Assembly: GCF_007197555.1 (NCBI RefSeq)
Contig: NZ_CP041614.1
Location: 2,410,001 to 2,474,000, forward strand
DNA length: 64,000 bases
Direction: 5' to 3'
Source of the DNA: Shewanella psychropiezotolerans
GTDB lineage: Bacteria; Pseudomonadota; Gammaproteobacteria; Enterobacterales; Shewanellaceae
The position numbers and the translations under genes were made by a program. Position 1 is the stretch's first letter. Each line of letters opens with the position of its first letter. Below are positions 9,748 to 19,205 of this stretch, piece by piece. A model generated the notes under the pieces. It was not told the origin of the DNA. It ran no database searches and was given only the letters and a program-made list of their open reading frames with translations.

Positions 9748-10526
9748 CTGTGTTCACCTCGGGTTTGCTTGTTCGTCTGTGCCTGACTCGGTTCAATTTC
9801 GGCGAGGGTTAATTCGCTAGAACCTAAGCTTAGTGCCTGCTTAGATTCAGTATCCGGCTCAGGGTCGTTGGCTGAATTGGGTGACGCTGTGCCACCTTGT
9901 TTGGTTATGTAGTTAACACTGACGTCTGGGGTGAATTCGCTAGAACCTAAGCTTAGTGCCTGCTTAGATTCAGTATCCAGGTCTTTGACTGAACTTGATG
10001 ACGCTGGATGCGGTGTGCTGCCTTGCTTGGTTATGTGGATGGCACTGACGAGTGCGGCCAGCAGCATGATGGCAGCTAACACGACCAGAACCCGATAGGA
10101 GCCGAAGAGCTGTATGGCCAGCTGTTTCACCGTTTGATTCACAGGTAATAGGCTAGTGAGTATCTCTTGATGTAGGCCAACCGAGCCTAGGGATATCAAG
10201 ATGAGCTCTATGACCAATAGCGCTGATAATATCAGGGGACCTTTAGCCACCTTAGGATTAAACAGTAGCCGCTCGGCGGCTAAGCTGCGCTCACCTTGGT
10301 GGAGCATCATGGTGACAAATACGAATAGCACCATGACGGCGCCTGCGTAGACAATGATCTGTAGTGCAGCGGCAAAAGGTGAACCTAGCAGGAAGAAAAT
10401 CAGCGCGATAGCCAACATCATGGTGACCAGATACAGCAGAGCATGTACCACATTATGGGCGCTGACGGTGAGAAGTGCCGATATGATGGCGACGGCGGCT
10501 GTGATGAAAAATATAATGTCAATCAT
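9744..10526 (-). CDS. nuoJ: NADH-quinone oxidoreductase subunit J with a duplicated C-terminal tail
   Basis: Membrane subunit of complex I. The first 170 residues are normal NuoJ, with five helices ([40 protein letters not shown]). E. coli NuoJ is 184 residues; this one is 260. The extra length is a hydrophilic tail made by an in-frame duplication of 41 codons (123 bp), so that ITKQG and [13 protein letters not shown] each occur twice. The tail should lie outside the membrane. The start overlaps the nuoI stop (ATGA). Confidence 0.95.
   Translation of the reverse strand: MIDIIFFITAAVAIISALLTVSAHNVVHALLYLVTMMLAIALIFFLLGSPFAAALQIIVYAGAVMVLFVFVTMMLHQGERSLAAERLLFNPKVAKGPLILSALLVIELILISLGSVGLHQEILTSLLPVNQTVKQLAIQLFGSYRVLVVLAAIMLLAALVSAIHITKQGSTPHPASSSSVKDLDTESKQALSLGSSEFTPDVSVNYITKQGGTASPNSANDPEPDTESKQALSLGSSELTLAEIEPSQAQTNKQTRGEHR
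9811..10056 (-). repeat. 123-bp tandem duplication inside nuoJ
   Basis: Two direct copies, 9811-9933 and 9934-10056. The first 45 bases of each are almost identical (AATTCGCTAGAACCTAAGCT and following); the rest has diverged moderately but still aligns (both contain GCTTGGTTATGT-like sequence). The period is exactly 41 codons, so the nuoJ frame is kept. Confidence 0.9.
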
Positions 10527-11038
10527 GGCAACAGACTCCTGACATTGATGGGAGCTTGCTCGTCGATGGCTTCACCTTTAGCCTTGCCCGTTATCGCCTT
10601 ACCACTGACTTTATAGAAATTATACTCGTGATACTTACCCGGGCCAGAAATCAGCAGGTGATGCTTCTCGTAGACCAGGTTTTGCCTGTCATATTCCGCC
10701 ATTTCAAAATCAGGCGTGAGTTGAATCGCGTGGGTCGGACAGGCCTCTTCGCAGAAGCCGCACATGATGCAGCGGGAAAAGTTGATGGTGAAGGTCTTAG
10801 CCTCCCAGCGGCCATCGGGTTTCTCGGTTTTTTCTACCGAGATACAATCGACGGGACAGGCGACTGAGCAGAGATTGCAAGCGACGCAACGTTCCTCACC
10901 ATCGGGATCTCGAGTCAGCACAATTCGGCCTCGATACCTGGGAGATAGGTAAGGTTTCTGCTCCGGATACTGCACCGTATCGGCGGGGGTGAAGGTATGC
11001 TTCAAGATGGTGATCAAGGTTCTTATTTGGCTAAGCAT
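10523..11038 (-). CDS. nuoI: NADH-quinone oxidoreductase subunit I (two 4Fe-4S clusters)
   Basis: Ferredoxin-like subunit of the connecting arm of complex I, 171 residues from the ATG at 11038 (E. coli 180). That ATG follows GGAGAGTGGATC; a longer frame to 11077 would overlap nuoH and is less likely. Two cluster motifs are complete: [15 protein letters not shown] and [15 protein letters not shown]. They carry electrons from NuoG toward NuoB. The stop overlaps the nuoJ start. Confidence 0.96.
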   Translation of the reverse strand: MLSQIRTLITILKHTFTPADTVQYPEQKPYLSPRYRGRIVLTRDPDGEERCVACNLCSVACPVDCISVEKTEKPDGRWEAKTFTINFSRCIMCGFCEEACPTHAIQLTPDFEMAEYDRQNLVYEKHHLLISGPGKYHEYNFYKVSGKAITGKAKGEAIDEQAPINVRSLLP

Positions 11039-11052
11039 GATCCACTCTCCTG

Positions 11053-12009
11053 TTAGAAACCAAGTGTTAACTGCCATAGGGCGGTTAACAGCAGGTTGAG
11101 TAAAGTGAGAGGCAATAATACCGCCCAGCCGAGTCGCATCAGTTGATCGTATCTGGGCCTGGGTATGGCGGCTCTCAGCAAAATGAAGAACACCACGAAG
11201 AATCCTGTTTTTAACAGGAACCAGATAATAGGGGGCAGCACTGGCCCTTGCCAGCCACCAAAATAGAGAGTGGTTATGAGCGCGGAGACAAAGATGACGC
11301 CCAGGTACTCACCAATGAAGAACATGCCAAATTTCATGCTGGAATACTCGGTATGAAATCCTGCCACTATCTCAGTTTCGGCCTCGGGAAGATCGAAGGG
11401 AGCACGATGACTCTCCGCCACGCCCGCGATAAGAAACAGCACAAAACCAAGGGGCTGACTCAGAATAAACCAGTAATTTTCCTGAGCCGCCACTATATCG
11501 TTGAGGCTAAAGCTGCCTGTGATGATGACAACGCCCATCAGAGCCAGCCCCATAAACACCTCATAAGACAGCATCTGAGCCGCGGTTCGCATCGCGCCCA
11601 GCAGGGCATATTTACTGTTGGAGGAGAAACCAGCTAGCATGATGCTGTAAACCGACAGTGAGCTCAGCGCCAGGATGAACAGCAAGGCATTATCGAAATT
11701 GGCTATCTGGATATTCGGGGAGAAAGGTATGATGGCGAACCCGAGTAAGGTCATTATCATCAGGATCATCGGCGCGATAATGAACAAGGCTTTATCGGCG
11801 AAGGGAGGGACCCAATCTTCCTTGGTAAAAATTTTTATCATGTCGGCAACCACTTGCAAGAGTCCCATAGGGCCGACCCGATTGGGCCCCAATCTATCTT
11901 GCCAGACCGCGAGCAATCGTCTCTCGAGCCAGGTAGACCAGGCAGCGCACAGCAACAATAGTAGTAAAACGCTGGTGGGAACCAGTAACACCTCATATAG
12001 GGCCATCAT
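11053..12009 (-). CDS. nuoH: NADH-quinone oxidoreductase subunit H
   Basis: Membrane subunit that forms the quinone chamber of complex I, 318 residues with eight helices (E. coli 325). Typical stretches are [58 protein letters not shown] and [19 protein letters not shown]. The start is ATGATG at 12009 with AAGGAGGAGC upstream. Its first codons and Shine-Dalgarno sequence are the parent of the repeat array lying between nuoH and nuoG. The last of three mini-ORFs ends inside the first nuoH codons. Confidence 0.96.
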   Translation of the reverse strand: MMALYEVLLVPTSVLLLLLLCAAWSTWLERRLLAVWQDRLGPNRVGPMGLLQVVADMIKIFTKEDWVPPFADKALFIIAPMILMIMTLLGFAIIPFSPNIQIANFDNALLFILALSSLSVYSIMLAGFSSNSKYALLGAMRTAAQMLSYEVFMGLALMGVVIITGSFSLNDIVAAQENYWFILSQPLGFVLFLIAGVAESHRAPFDLPEAETEIVAGFHTEYSSMKFGMFFIGEYLGVIFVSALITTLYFGGWQGPVLPPIIWFLLKTGFFVVFFILLRAAIPRPRYDQLMRLGWAVLLPLTLLNLLLTALWQLTLGF

Positions 12010-12112
12010 GCTCCTCCTTGCCCTTGAGTGGCGTTATCTTGGCTCGCTTAACCTGCAAGGTGAAAAGGATGAATAATGTATTGGGCAGCGGTGACACTTC
12101 ATATAGGACCAT
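11993..12112 (-). CDS. Mini-ORF c in the nuoG-nuoH repeat array (39 residues)
   Basis: ATG at 12112 with AAGGAGGACAGTG just upstream; stop TGA at 11993-11995 lies within the first codons of nuoH, so the stop overlaps the nuoH start region by 14-17 bases. The peptide begins MVLYEVSPLPNTLF, where MVLYEV derives from NuoH MALYEV. It passes through a hydrophobic stretch and then [18 protein letters not shown], which is the ancestral NuoG C-terminus. Thus the frame is a chimera of NuoH start and NuoG end made by tandem duplication. Translation is possible by coupling but not proven. Confidence 0.5.
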   Translation of the reverse strand: MVLYEVSPLPNTLFILFTLQVKRAKITPLKGKEEHDGPI

Positions 12113-12218
12113 CACTGTCCTCCTTACCCTTGAGTGGCGTTATCTTGGCTCGCTTAACCTGCAAGGTGAAAAGGATGAATAATGTATTGGGCAGCGGTGA
12201 CACTTCATATAGGACCAT
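12099..12218 (-). CDS. Mini-ORF b in the nuoG-nuoH repeat array (39 residues)
   Basis: ATG at 12218, again preceded by AAGGAGGACAGTG, and TGA at 12099-12101. The peptide is identical to mini-ORF c over the first 32 residues and ends in KEDSDGPI. Its stop overlaps the start of mini-ORF c by 14 bases, in a different frame, a geometry that favours translational coupling. It contains a hydrophobic centre (LPNTLFILFTLQV) followed by KRAK. Expression is inferred only. Confidence 0.5.
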   Translation of the reverse strand: MVLYEVSPLPNTLFILFTLQVKRAKITPLKGKEDSDGPI

Positions 12219-12315
12219 CACTGTCCTCCTTCCCCTTGAGTGGCATTATCAGGGCTCGCTTATCCAGTAAGGTGAATAATCTAGTGGACAGCTGTGACAC
12301 CTCATATAGGACCAT
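12205..12315 (-). CDS. Mini-ORF a in the nuoG-nuoH repeat array (36 residues)
   Basis: ATG at 12315 preceded by GGAGGACAGTG; TGA at 12205-12207. It starts 14 bases inside the 3' end of nuoG and ends 14 bases inside mini-ORF b. It is the most diverged of the three (MVLYEVSQLSTRLFTLLDKR at its start) and ends KEDSDGPI like nuoG itself. It lacks the three codons (ILF region) found in b and c. Confidence 0.48.
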   Translation of the reverse strand: MVLYEVSQLSTRLFTLLDKRALIMPLKGKEDSDGPI

Positions 12316-15301
12316 CACTGTCCTCCGTCCCTTTGAGTGGGCTTATCTTGGCTCGCTTACCCAGTAAGGTGAATAATGAATTGGGTACTTGTGCGACATC
12401 TGGGGACATCTGCTGATTGAATGTGCACATAAGCCTGGCGGCGCTATGCTCACCTCGGATCTGGGCTTCCTCTCCTTCGATGAGGTTCAAAGAAGCGGCA
12501 AGGCTTGGGTGAATATTAAGGCTGGGCTCCGGGCTCATGGAGTGTATTGGTGATGAATAGCTTGCCAGCTCAAAATCGGCATATAGGTTTGCCGAAGGCA
12601 TTAAGCGGATGCTGACGCTTGTTAACTCTGAGCTATTGGTTTCCTTTCGACTCGCATTGGTTTGCAGCCCGTTTTCTTGCTCAGCTTGACGCTCGTCTGA
12701 GTATGCTGGCTGGCTCGATGGGGAGGCTTGAGAGAAAAGTGTGATCCCCAAGGTCCAAGGGGAGTGACTTTCATTGCCGAAACGATTGGCTCCCTGATCT
12801 GAGTTCCACTTGGGTGACCAAGCATTAGCGGGCAAGACTGTGATCATCTGTACCTGACTCTGACGAAATCCCTCGACTCCTTCCATAGATTGAACAAAAG
12901 GCGTGCCAGAAGCCGATATTGGCATCTGCTCTTTGACATCATGAACGGCATGTATCGCCGTTCTGGCACTGGCTCGTTTGGGTTGGCTGGCGATCCGGAA
13001 CTGGGAGCCTAGATTGATTTGAGCGAGCTCAGAAAATGTCTCTATGGGGGCCAGTATGGGGAAATGCTGGGATAGCCAATGATGGATCTCTGCTGGGCTA
13101 GATAAATCCGTTAGCTCAGAGAGCCAGGTCCAGGGCATCATGCGTTGATTAAGCCCGGATATGGTGGCAAACCCATGCTGTAATCTTCCTTCAGAGCTGA
13201 GGTAACAGCCTTGGGATTCGGCAAAAGAGCCGCTTGGTAATATAAGATCTGCCATCTGAGCGGTTGGGGTTAACATTTGATCTATGACGATAATATTATC
13301 TATCGCATCCAATGCGGCTTCTAGTCGCTCAACTTCCATATAGCGATACAGATCTGTCTCTAAAACAATCAAGGTATCAGGGGCTTTATGGGTTGAGTCT
13401 TCTCCCTCTTGGCCCATGACTCTGGTGATGAAGGAGTCGATACCCTGATAATTTTCCTCTCCTTCCTCATCCTTGATAAGCAGGCCAAAATGAAGATCGT
13501 TTACCTGCTTGGTCACCCCATAAAAACCCGCATTCGGCTTAAGCTGTTTGAGCAAACTTGCAATATTAAGGCTAGTGCTCAACAGAGTCGGATCTTGACT
13601 CTGAAGGCCGGTAATCACCATGGGAGTGTCGGCAGTTAACAGAGTGTCGACGATGCGCTGGGTAGAAGCAGAATAGGACTCTGTATTTGCATATGGTTCG
13701 ATATTGCTATTAATATCGCTATCTATGTCTGCTGCGGAGCTGGTGGGGCGATGGGGTATGTCTGTAAAACGCTCGGGATTTTCGTTAAGTCTCTCTGCTT
13801 CGTTAAGTTTCTTAGTTTCTTCAAGTCTGTGCGCTAGTTGATCCTGTATCTCTTCAAGCAAGATCACTTGCTCATCGGGGGAAATGATAACTTCCTCAGT
13901 TGCCAAATTGGACAATTGACTGGTATCGCTGGCGATAATCGCTAAAGGTGAGCGGCTCGTTTGCGCTATATTCCTAACCGAGCCATCTTGCCAATCGGCT
14001 AGGCCCAGTTTCGCGGCATTGTCTACCCCCAGGTTACGGCTCATCTGCCTGATGGCGAGTGCGAGTCTGGGCGCCGTGTGACTAATGTCTTCATTGATTA
14101 TCAGGGCGGCGTCGCAAGCTTGGGCCTGTTTGATGGAGAATGGGCTGACTCTATTGCTCTGATAAGCACTGCACAGCATGTGCAGCATCTGGACTTGTTG
14201 GTCCGGTACGCCCAGATAAAAGTTGTCTTGACCCACCAGTTTCATCAGCGCAGCATTATTTTCTATCTGTGTTCTGGCAGAGCCTATGGCAATGCACTTG
14301 CCTGTTGCTTGGCTGAGATAGCTTCCTTGGTCATCGCTGTCCGCTGGTGAAAGGAGCTTGGCTAGCTGCTTCTTGGCTTCAATGCTGGAAAGGATTACAG
14401 AACTCTTATCGGCGTTATTGCGCAGCAAGGGAGCATCGAGTCGTTCATTGTGATTAGCATGTTCATAACCAAATAAGCCAATATTGCATAGGAAATGGCC
14501 GTTGATCTCATCATGCCTGCGGTTAGTTATCCTGCGAACCTTCTGATCTCTTTCACTCACTGTGATGTTGCAGCCCAGGCTGCAGTGGGGGCAGATAGTC
14601 GGGGCGGTTCGTAGGTCCCATTTTCGTATGTAGTGTTCGGAGAAGGGTTTATCGGTAAACACTCCGGTCGGGCAGACCTCGGCCAAGTTGCCTGAGAAGT
14701 TATTTTCAAGGGCCCCGGATGTGGCTCGGCCAAAGTAGAGATGGCTTTTCGAGCCAAACACATTGAAGTCATCCCCACCACAGTAGTCCCGATAGAAGCG
14801 GACGCAGCGATAGCATCCTATGCAGCGGTTCATCTCATGATTGAGCATGGGACCTAAATATTGATTCAGATGCGTGCGTTTCTTACCTGTGTAACGTCGG
14901 TTGATATGGCCACTGATGGCGGTCATATCCTGCAAGTGACAGTTCCCCCCCTCTTCACACACCGGACAGTCGTGGGGGTGCTGGGTCATGATGGCTTCGA
15001 TATTGGTCTGTCTAAATTGTATTGATTGAGTATCTTGCATCGAGATGACCATGCCGTCACATACTGGGGTCATGCACGCCATGACCAAGCGGCCGACCTT
15101 GTCCTCATCATTTTGATACTGTTTTACCGCGCATTGTCTACAGGCGCCCACTGAGCCCAGCTCCGAATGCCAACAGAAATAAGGCAGATCTAACCCAAGT
15201 GTCAGACAGGTTTGCAGCAGGTTTTCATTTGGCGATACTCGATAGGCCTTGTTATCTATGGTGATGCTGACCATGTCTGTTTCAGTGTTGAGATTATTCA
15301 T
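12302..15301 (-). CDS. nuoG: NADH-quinone oxidoreductase subunit G
   Basis: Large iron-sulfur subunit of the peripheral arm of complex I, 999 residues from the ATG at 15301 (GAGGGGACGTG upstream; one-base overlap with the nuoF stop). E. coli NuoG is 908. Cluster ligands are present: CWHSELGSVGACRQC and the later MACMTPVC (2Fe-2S), HPHDCPVCEEGGNC (with the His ligand), CIGCYRCVRFYRDYC and CPTG, and CPHCSLGC (the extra N7-type site). The molybdopterin-like domain follows. Extra polar linkers near residues 505-550 and 860-910 account for the added length. The 3' end has been shaped by the nuoG-nuoH repeats: it ends SDGPI like the mini-ORFs. Confidence 0.95.
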   Translation of the reverse strand: MNNLNTETDMVSITIDNKAYRVSPNENLLQTCLTLGLDLPYFCWHSELGSVGACRQCAVKQYQNDEDKVGRLVMACMTPVCDGMVISMQDTQSIQFRQTNIEAIMTQHPHDCPVCEEGGNCHLQDMTAISGHINRRYTGKKRTHLNQYLGPMLNHEMNRCIGCYRCVRFYRDYCGGDDFNVFGSKSHLYFGRATSGALENNFSGNLAEVCPTGVFTDKPFSEHYIRKWDLRTAPTICPHCSLGCNITVSERDQKVRRITNRRHDEINGHFLCNIGLFGYEHANHNERLDAPLLRNNADKSSVILSSIEAKKQLAKLLSPADSDDQGSYLSQATGKCIAIGSARTQIENNAALMKLVGQDNFYLGVPDQQVQMLHMLCSAYQSNRVSPFSIKQAQACDAALIINEDISHTAPRLALAIRQMSRNLGVDNAAKLGLADWQDGSVRNIAQTSRSPLAIIASDTSQLSNLATEEVIISPDEQVILLEEIQDQLAHRLEETKKLNEAERLNENPERFTDIPHRPTSSAADIDSDINSNIEPYANTESYSASTQRIVDTLLTADTPMVITGLQSQDPTLLSTSLNIASLLKQLKPNAGFYGVTKQVNDLHFGLLIKDEEGEENYQGIDSFITRVMGQEGEDSTHKAPDTLIVLETDLYRYMEVERLEAALDAIDNIIVIDQMLTPTAQMADLILPSGSFAESQGCYLSSEGRLQHGFATISGLNQRMMPWTWLSELTDLSSPAEIHHWLSQHFPILAPIETFSELAQINLGSQFRIASQPKRASARTAIHAVHDVKEQMPISASGTPFVQSMEGVEGFRQSQVQMITVLPANAWSPKWNSDQGANRFGNESHSPWTLGITLFSQASPSSQPAYSDERQAEQENGLQTNASRKETNSSELTSVSIRLMPSANLYADFELASYSSPIHSMSPEPSLNIHPSLAASLNLIEGEEAQIRGEHSAARLMCTFNQQMSPDVAQVPNSLFTLLGKRAKISPLKGTEDSDGPI

Positions 15302-16671
15302 CACGTCCCCTCGACTCGGTTAGCATTTATCGTGCTGAGTGTCTCAGCTGTGGCTGTCTTCTTTGCGGCTAGTTCGTCATGATAGGGGCAGCATTGATGA
15401 TTGATATGTGTCTCAAAGTCTTGCCTGAAATATTTAAGGGCGCTCTGCAGCGGCTCGACCGCGCCAGGGGCGAGTGCGCAAAAGGTGTTGCCGGGTGCTG
15501 CAAAGTCGCACAGATCCTCCAGCTGAACAATGTCTTTGAGCTCACCTTCTCCTCGCTCAATTTTTTCGAGTAAGGAAACGGCCCAGGGCAGGCCGTCTCT
15601 GCAAGGTGTGCACCAGCCGCAAGACTCCTGAGCGAAGAAGCGCACTAGGTTGAGCACCATAGAGATGGGGCAATATTGATCGTCCAAGATGATGATGGTA
15701 CCGGTGCCCATGCGGCTGCCTAACTTGCCAATTTCGTCGTAATCCATGAGAGCATCTAAGTGTTCTTCGAGGAGGAAATCTGTGGAGCCGCCGCCAGGAA
15801 GTAAGCCCTTGAGCCGATAACCGTCGCACATGCCGCCAGCATGGTGCTCGATGATCTCTCTGATGGATGTGCCCATGGGGAGCTCCCACAGTCCTGGACG
15901 TTTGACTCTGCCGCTGACGCCGAAGATTTTAGTGCCTGCGTCTTGTCCCTTGCCGAGTGCCTTAAACCAGTCACTGCCGAAATTGATGATGTGGGGCAGA
16001 TTACAAAATGTCTCAACATTGTTGACTATGGTAGGTTTCCCCCAAAGACCGGCAACTTGAGGGAAGGGAGGCTTAGCCCTTGGCGTCGCGCGCTTGCCCT
16101 CCATGGCGTTGATCAGTGCAGTTTCCTCGCCGCAAATATAACGTCCGGCACTGGAATGGATATGAATATCGAAGTTAAAGGCTTGTCCTTGAATACCTCG
16201 GCCTAAGATGTCCCGGCCGAGTAAGTGGTGTTGCTTGCATTCATCTATCGCCTGCAGCAGTCTCTCCTCGGCGAGATAGTAGTCACCTCGAAGGAAGATG
16301 TAGCCTTGAGTCGCCCCTAAGGTTAAGCCGCCAATGAGTAGACCTTCGATGATCTGATGTGGGGTCTGCTCAAGCAGCCAGCGGTCTTTAAATGCACCAG
16401 GCTCCATTTCATCTGCGTTGACTATCAAGTATTTTTCCCTAGGAGCATCTGCCCCGCGAGGGACAAAGCTCCATTTGAGTCCGGTTGGGAAGCCAGCTCC
16501 ACCGCGTCCCCTGAGGTTTGATTGTTTAATGCTATCTAGCAGCTCATCTGAACTCATCTCCATAGCCCGGGTTAATCCATCGTATCCGCCATGACTCAGG
16601 TACTCAGACAGTTGCCAGCAATTAGCTTTATCGGTAATGAAACGAGTCAAGGGATTGAGAGGAGAGGTCAT
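15301..16671 (-). CDS. nuoF: NADH-quinone oxidoreductase subunit F (NADH- and FMN-binding)
   Basis: Entry subunit of complex I, 456 residues (E. coli 445). It binds NADH and FMN and holds the N3 cluster. Visible motifs are LRGRGGAGFPTGLKWSF, the glycine-rich FMN loop, ICGEETALINAMEG, and the 4Fe-4S ligands ESCGWCTPCRDG plus a distal Cys in PGNTFCALAPGA. The ATG overlaps, as ATGA, the stop that nuoE would use if its frame were intact. This supports the reading that nuoE extends to 16668. Confidence 0.96.
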   Translation of the reverse strand: MTSPLNPLTRFITDKANCWQLSEYLSHGGYDGLTRAMEMSSDELLDSIKQSNLRGRGGAGFPTGLKWSFVPRGADAPREKYLIVNADEMEPGAFKDRWLLEQTPHQIIEGLLIGGLTLGATQGYIFLRGDYYLAEERLLQAIDECKQHHLLGRDILGRGIQGQAFNFDIHIHSSAGRYICGEETALINAMEGKRATPRAKPPFPQVAGLWGKPTIVNNVETFCNLPHIINFGSDWFKALGKGQDAGTKIFGVSGRVKRPGLWELPMGTSIREIIEHHAGGMCDGYRLKGLLPGGGSTDFLLEEHLDALMDYDEIGKLGSRMGTGTIIILDDQYCPISMVLNLVRFFAQESCGWCTPCRDGLPWAVSLLEKIERGEGELKDIVQLEDLCDFAAPGNTFCALAPGAVEPLQSALKYFRQDFETHINHQCCPYHDELAAKKTATAETLSTINANRVEGT

Positions 16672-17404
16672 TTTTTATTTCCCTCCAGTTCATCGAGCAA
16701 CTGGGCTATTTTACTCAGGGTTAGATGCGGGTAAACTTGCTCTGACGCTATCATTACCGGGGCTTTATCACATGCCCCAGGCAAGGAAGAGGAATTAGGG
16801 TGAAGCGGTTATCTGGCGTCGTTTCGCCGGGTTTAATATGTAATTTCTGGCTAATGGCTGCGCGAACTTCGACCCCGCCCATTAAGTCGCAACTGATACC
16901 ATCACAGGGGTGAAGCACTACCTCACCAACGGCTTGTCTGAATATCAGGTTGTAGAAGGTGGCGACAGAATCCAGATCTGCAACGGAGACCTGAATATAA
17001 GCAGACAGCAGAGATAAACTGGCATCGCTCACCCAGCCTCTTTGCTTTTGAATCACCTTGAGTGCATCGATGGAGGTCGCTGCCGGATATGGGGCCGATG
17101 CCAGTAGCTTATCGAGCTGCTTGGTTTCACATGGACTCAGTTGAGATAAATCGTCAACAGCTTGCCTATCTTCAACCTTGGCTAGAGTCGCTGCAGTCTC
17201 TGCGCTGGGTGTTAGCCTCGACTCAGCCAGTGTGCTACGGATTGGAAACTCATCCTGAGTATGGATCTTCTCTGGTGTCGTGAATGTAGCTTGTGTGTTA
17301 TTTCCCGCCTGATCATCGGTTGAAGCATCGCCGTTCGAGGGAAGGTCACCTGACATGACTTCCTGGATGGAGATCCTCAATAGCTGCTCATAATTCTGTG
17401 TCAT
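16668..17404 (-). pseudogene. nuoE: NADH-quinone oxidoreductase subunit E, interrupted by a one-base frameshift
   Basis: The 2Fe-2S subunit that pairs with NuoF. As written, the frame stops at 16754 after LPCLGHVIKPR. If one G is added to the coding-strand G-run (CCCC at 16775-16778 on the plus strand), the family sequence LPCLGACDKAPVMIA continues to a TGA at 16668-16670, which overlaps the nuoF start. Repaired length is 245 residues. The break falls between the third and fourth cluster cysteines (HPCDGISC, LPC, then ACDKAP), so the truncated protein could not hold its cluster. E. coli NuoE is 166 residues; here about 80 polar N-terminal residues are extra. A sequencing error is likely, since the rest of the operon is intact. 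Confidence 0.88.
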
Positions 17405-17412
17405 ATCAGCCC

Positions 17413-19203
17413 CTACCTATCCACGTCGGCCATAACAAAATCGATACTGGCTAAGATCACAATCAAGTCGGCTACCATTAGCCCCTTTGCCATGGTTGGG
17501 ATCATTTGCAAATGGGGAAAAGATGGGGTGCGGATCCGAGTTCGATAACTTGAGCTGGTACCGTCAGATATCAGGGTGTAAGCGTTGATGCCTTTGGTGG
17601 CTTCAACGGCGAAACTTGACTCTCCTTTGGGCATCACACCTCCCCAACTCACATTCATAAAGTGTTGGATCAGGGTTTCAATATCTTGCTTGCTCCTGTC
17701 GCTTCTTGGTGGGGTGGTTAATGGATGGTCTGCCTTATAGTTTCCCTGTGGCATATGATCTATGCATTGTTGGATGATCTTTATGCTTTGTCTCATCTCA
17801 TCGACCCTGAGTTGGCAGCGGTCATAGGCATCGCCATTGTGGGCCGTCGGAATGTCGAACTGATAGTTTTCATAGCCTGAGTAGGGGCGGGCTTTTCGCA
17901 GATCCCACTCGAGACCCGTGGCTCTTATGCCTACGCCGGAGATATTCCATTCGAGGGCCTGCTGGGTGTCATACTTGCCTATGCCCACGGCGCGATTTTT
18001 GAGTATGCTGTTTTGCATCACCATGACTTCGTATTCATCGAGCTTGGCCGGGAAGTAATCGACGAATTCCTGCATCATAATATGCCAGCCCTGAGGCAGG
18101 TCTTGGGCCACACCACCTATCCTAAACCAACTTGGGTGCATGCGAGCACCTGTGATGGCCTCAATGATGCTGAACAGTTTTTCTCTGTCGATAAACAGAT
18201 AAAAGATGGGAGAGAGCTGACCGACATCTTGGGCAAACGTACCGAAGAACAGCATATGACTCAATATGCGAAAACACTCGGCCAACATGACCCGGATGCA
18301 CTCGACTCGCTCAGATACCCGAATATCAGCTAATTGTTCTATGGCCAAAATATAGGGGAAGTTGTTCATCACCCCGCCTAAATAGTCAATTCTGTCAGTG
18401 TAGGGGATAAAGCCATGCCAGGTCTGACGCTCCGCTATCTTTTCTGCGCCTCTATGGTGATAACCAATATCAGGTACCGAATTTTTAATCTGCTCGCCAT
18501 CGAGTTGCAGCGCGATTCTAAATACCCCGTGTACGCTGGGATGATTCGGGCCCAGATTGAGAAACAGATAATCATTATCTTCGCTGCTGTCGTCCATTCC
18601 CCATTCTTTTGGATTGAATCTTAGCGCATCTTGCTCTCTGGCAAGCTTTTCATCATCCAGAGTGAATGGCTCAGTCTCGGTGGCGCGGCAGGGAAACTCT
18701 TTGCGCAGGGGGTGGCCCTGATAGGTTGGCGGTAACAGAATACGGCACAGGTTAGGGTGTGCATCGAATACGATGCCAAACAGATCCCAGGCTTCACGCT
18801 CATACCAGTTTGCCGAGGGCCAGATTGAAGTGATGCTGGCTTGATGTTCATTATCCTCAAGCGCGACCTTAAGGCGAATATCTTGGTTTCTTTCTATGGA
18901 GAGGAGTTGATACACCAAGGTGAAATCTTTGGCCGGCAGTAACGCTTTATCTAACCTAAGACGCTCGTCGACGGCATAGAGGTCGAACAGAAAGTTGAAC
19001 GGCTCGGGAATCGATTTGAGCAGATTTAAGGCTGGAGTAACCTGATGCTTATCTATCCAGAGGGTGAGAATATTGTCCGCCGTATTCTGCTCAATAGCAC
19101 TGTCTCCCAGAAGACGTTCCAGTTCAGGGATCATGGCTAATGTCAGCCCCAGTTTGAGAGTCCGTGTGGGTATTGCTGACATATCCTTCGTCATTATGGT
19201 CAT
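17413..19203 (-). CDS. nuoC: NADH-quinone oxidoreductase fused subunit C/D
   Basis: Fused 30-kDa (C) and 49-kDa (D) subunits of complex I, 596 residues (E. coli NuoCD 600). Residues 1-190 are NuoC, with [25 protein letters not shown]. Residues 205-596 are NuoD, with [52 protein letters not shown] and the C-terminal [18 protein letters not shown]. The D part forms part of the quinone site with NuoB and NuoH. The fusion is typical of gammaproteobacteria. The gene sits two bases after nuoB. Confidence 0.97.
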   Translation of the reverse strand: MTIMTKDMSAIPTRTLKLGLTLAMIPELERLLGDSAIEQNTADNILTLWIDKHQVTPALNLLKSIPEPFNFLFDLYAVDERLRLDKALLPAKDFTLVYQLLSIERNQDIRLKVALEDNEHQASITSIWPSANWYEREAWDLFGIVFDAHPNLCRILLPPTYQGHPLRKEFPCRATETEPFTLDDEKLAREQDALRFNPKEWGMDDSSEDNDYLFLNLGPNHPSVHGVFRIALQLDGEQIKNSVPDIGYHHRGAEKIAERQTWHGFIPYTDRIDYLGGVMNNFPYILAIEQLADIRVSERVECIRVMLAECFRILSHMLFFGTFAQDVGQLSPIFYLFIDREKLFSIIEAITGARMHPSWFRIGGVAQDLPQGWHIMMQEFVDYFPAKLDEYEVMVMQNSILKNRAVGIGKYDTQQALEWNISGVGIRATGLEWDLRKARPYSGYENYQFDIPTAHNGDAYDRCQLRVDEMRQSIKIIQQCIDHMPQGNYKADHPLTTPPRSDRSKQDIETLIQHFMNVSWGGVMPKGESSFAVEATKGINAYTLISDGTSSSYRTRIRTPSFPHLQMIPTMAKGLMVADLIVILASIDFVMADVDR

Positions 19204-19205
19204 CT

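Larger units (their letters stand above)
12000..12385. repeat. Four-copy tandem repeat of the nuoG-nuoH junction (106/106/97 bp)
   Basis: The block CCCTTGAGTGGCRTTATC recurs from 12021, 12127 and 12233, and in slightly altered form from about 12330. This gives periods of 106, 106 and about 97 bp; a 9-bp piece is missing from the older units. Each unit holds, on the minus strand, the end of nuoG, a Shine-Dalgarno AAGGAGGA and the first codons of nuoH. The two units nearest nuoH are almost identical, so the latest duplication is recent. Confidence 0.93.

Noticed and set aside
12076..12367. Plus-strand frames of about 60 codons in the nuoG-nuoH repeats
   Set aside because: Antisense to the operon. 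They have no suitable ribosome site; the minus-strand mini-ORFs explain the repeats better.
15557..16019. Arg/His-rich frames overlapping nuoF on the same strand
   Set aside because: Out-of-frame shadows of nuoF; no start sites or family similarity.
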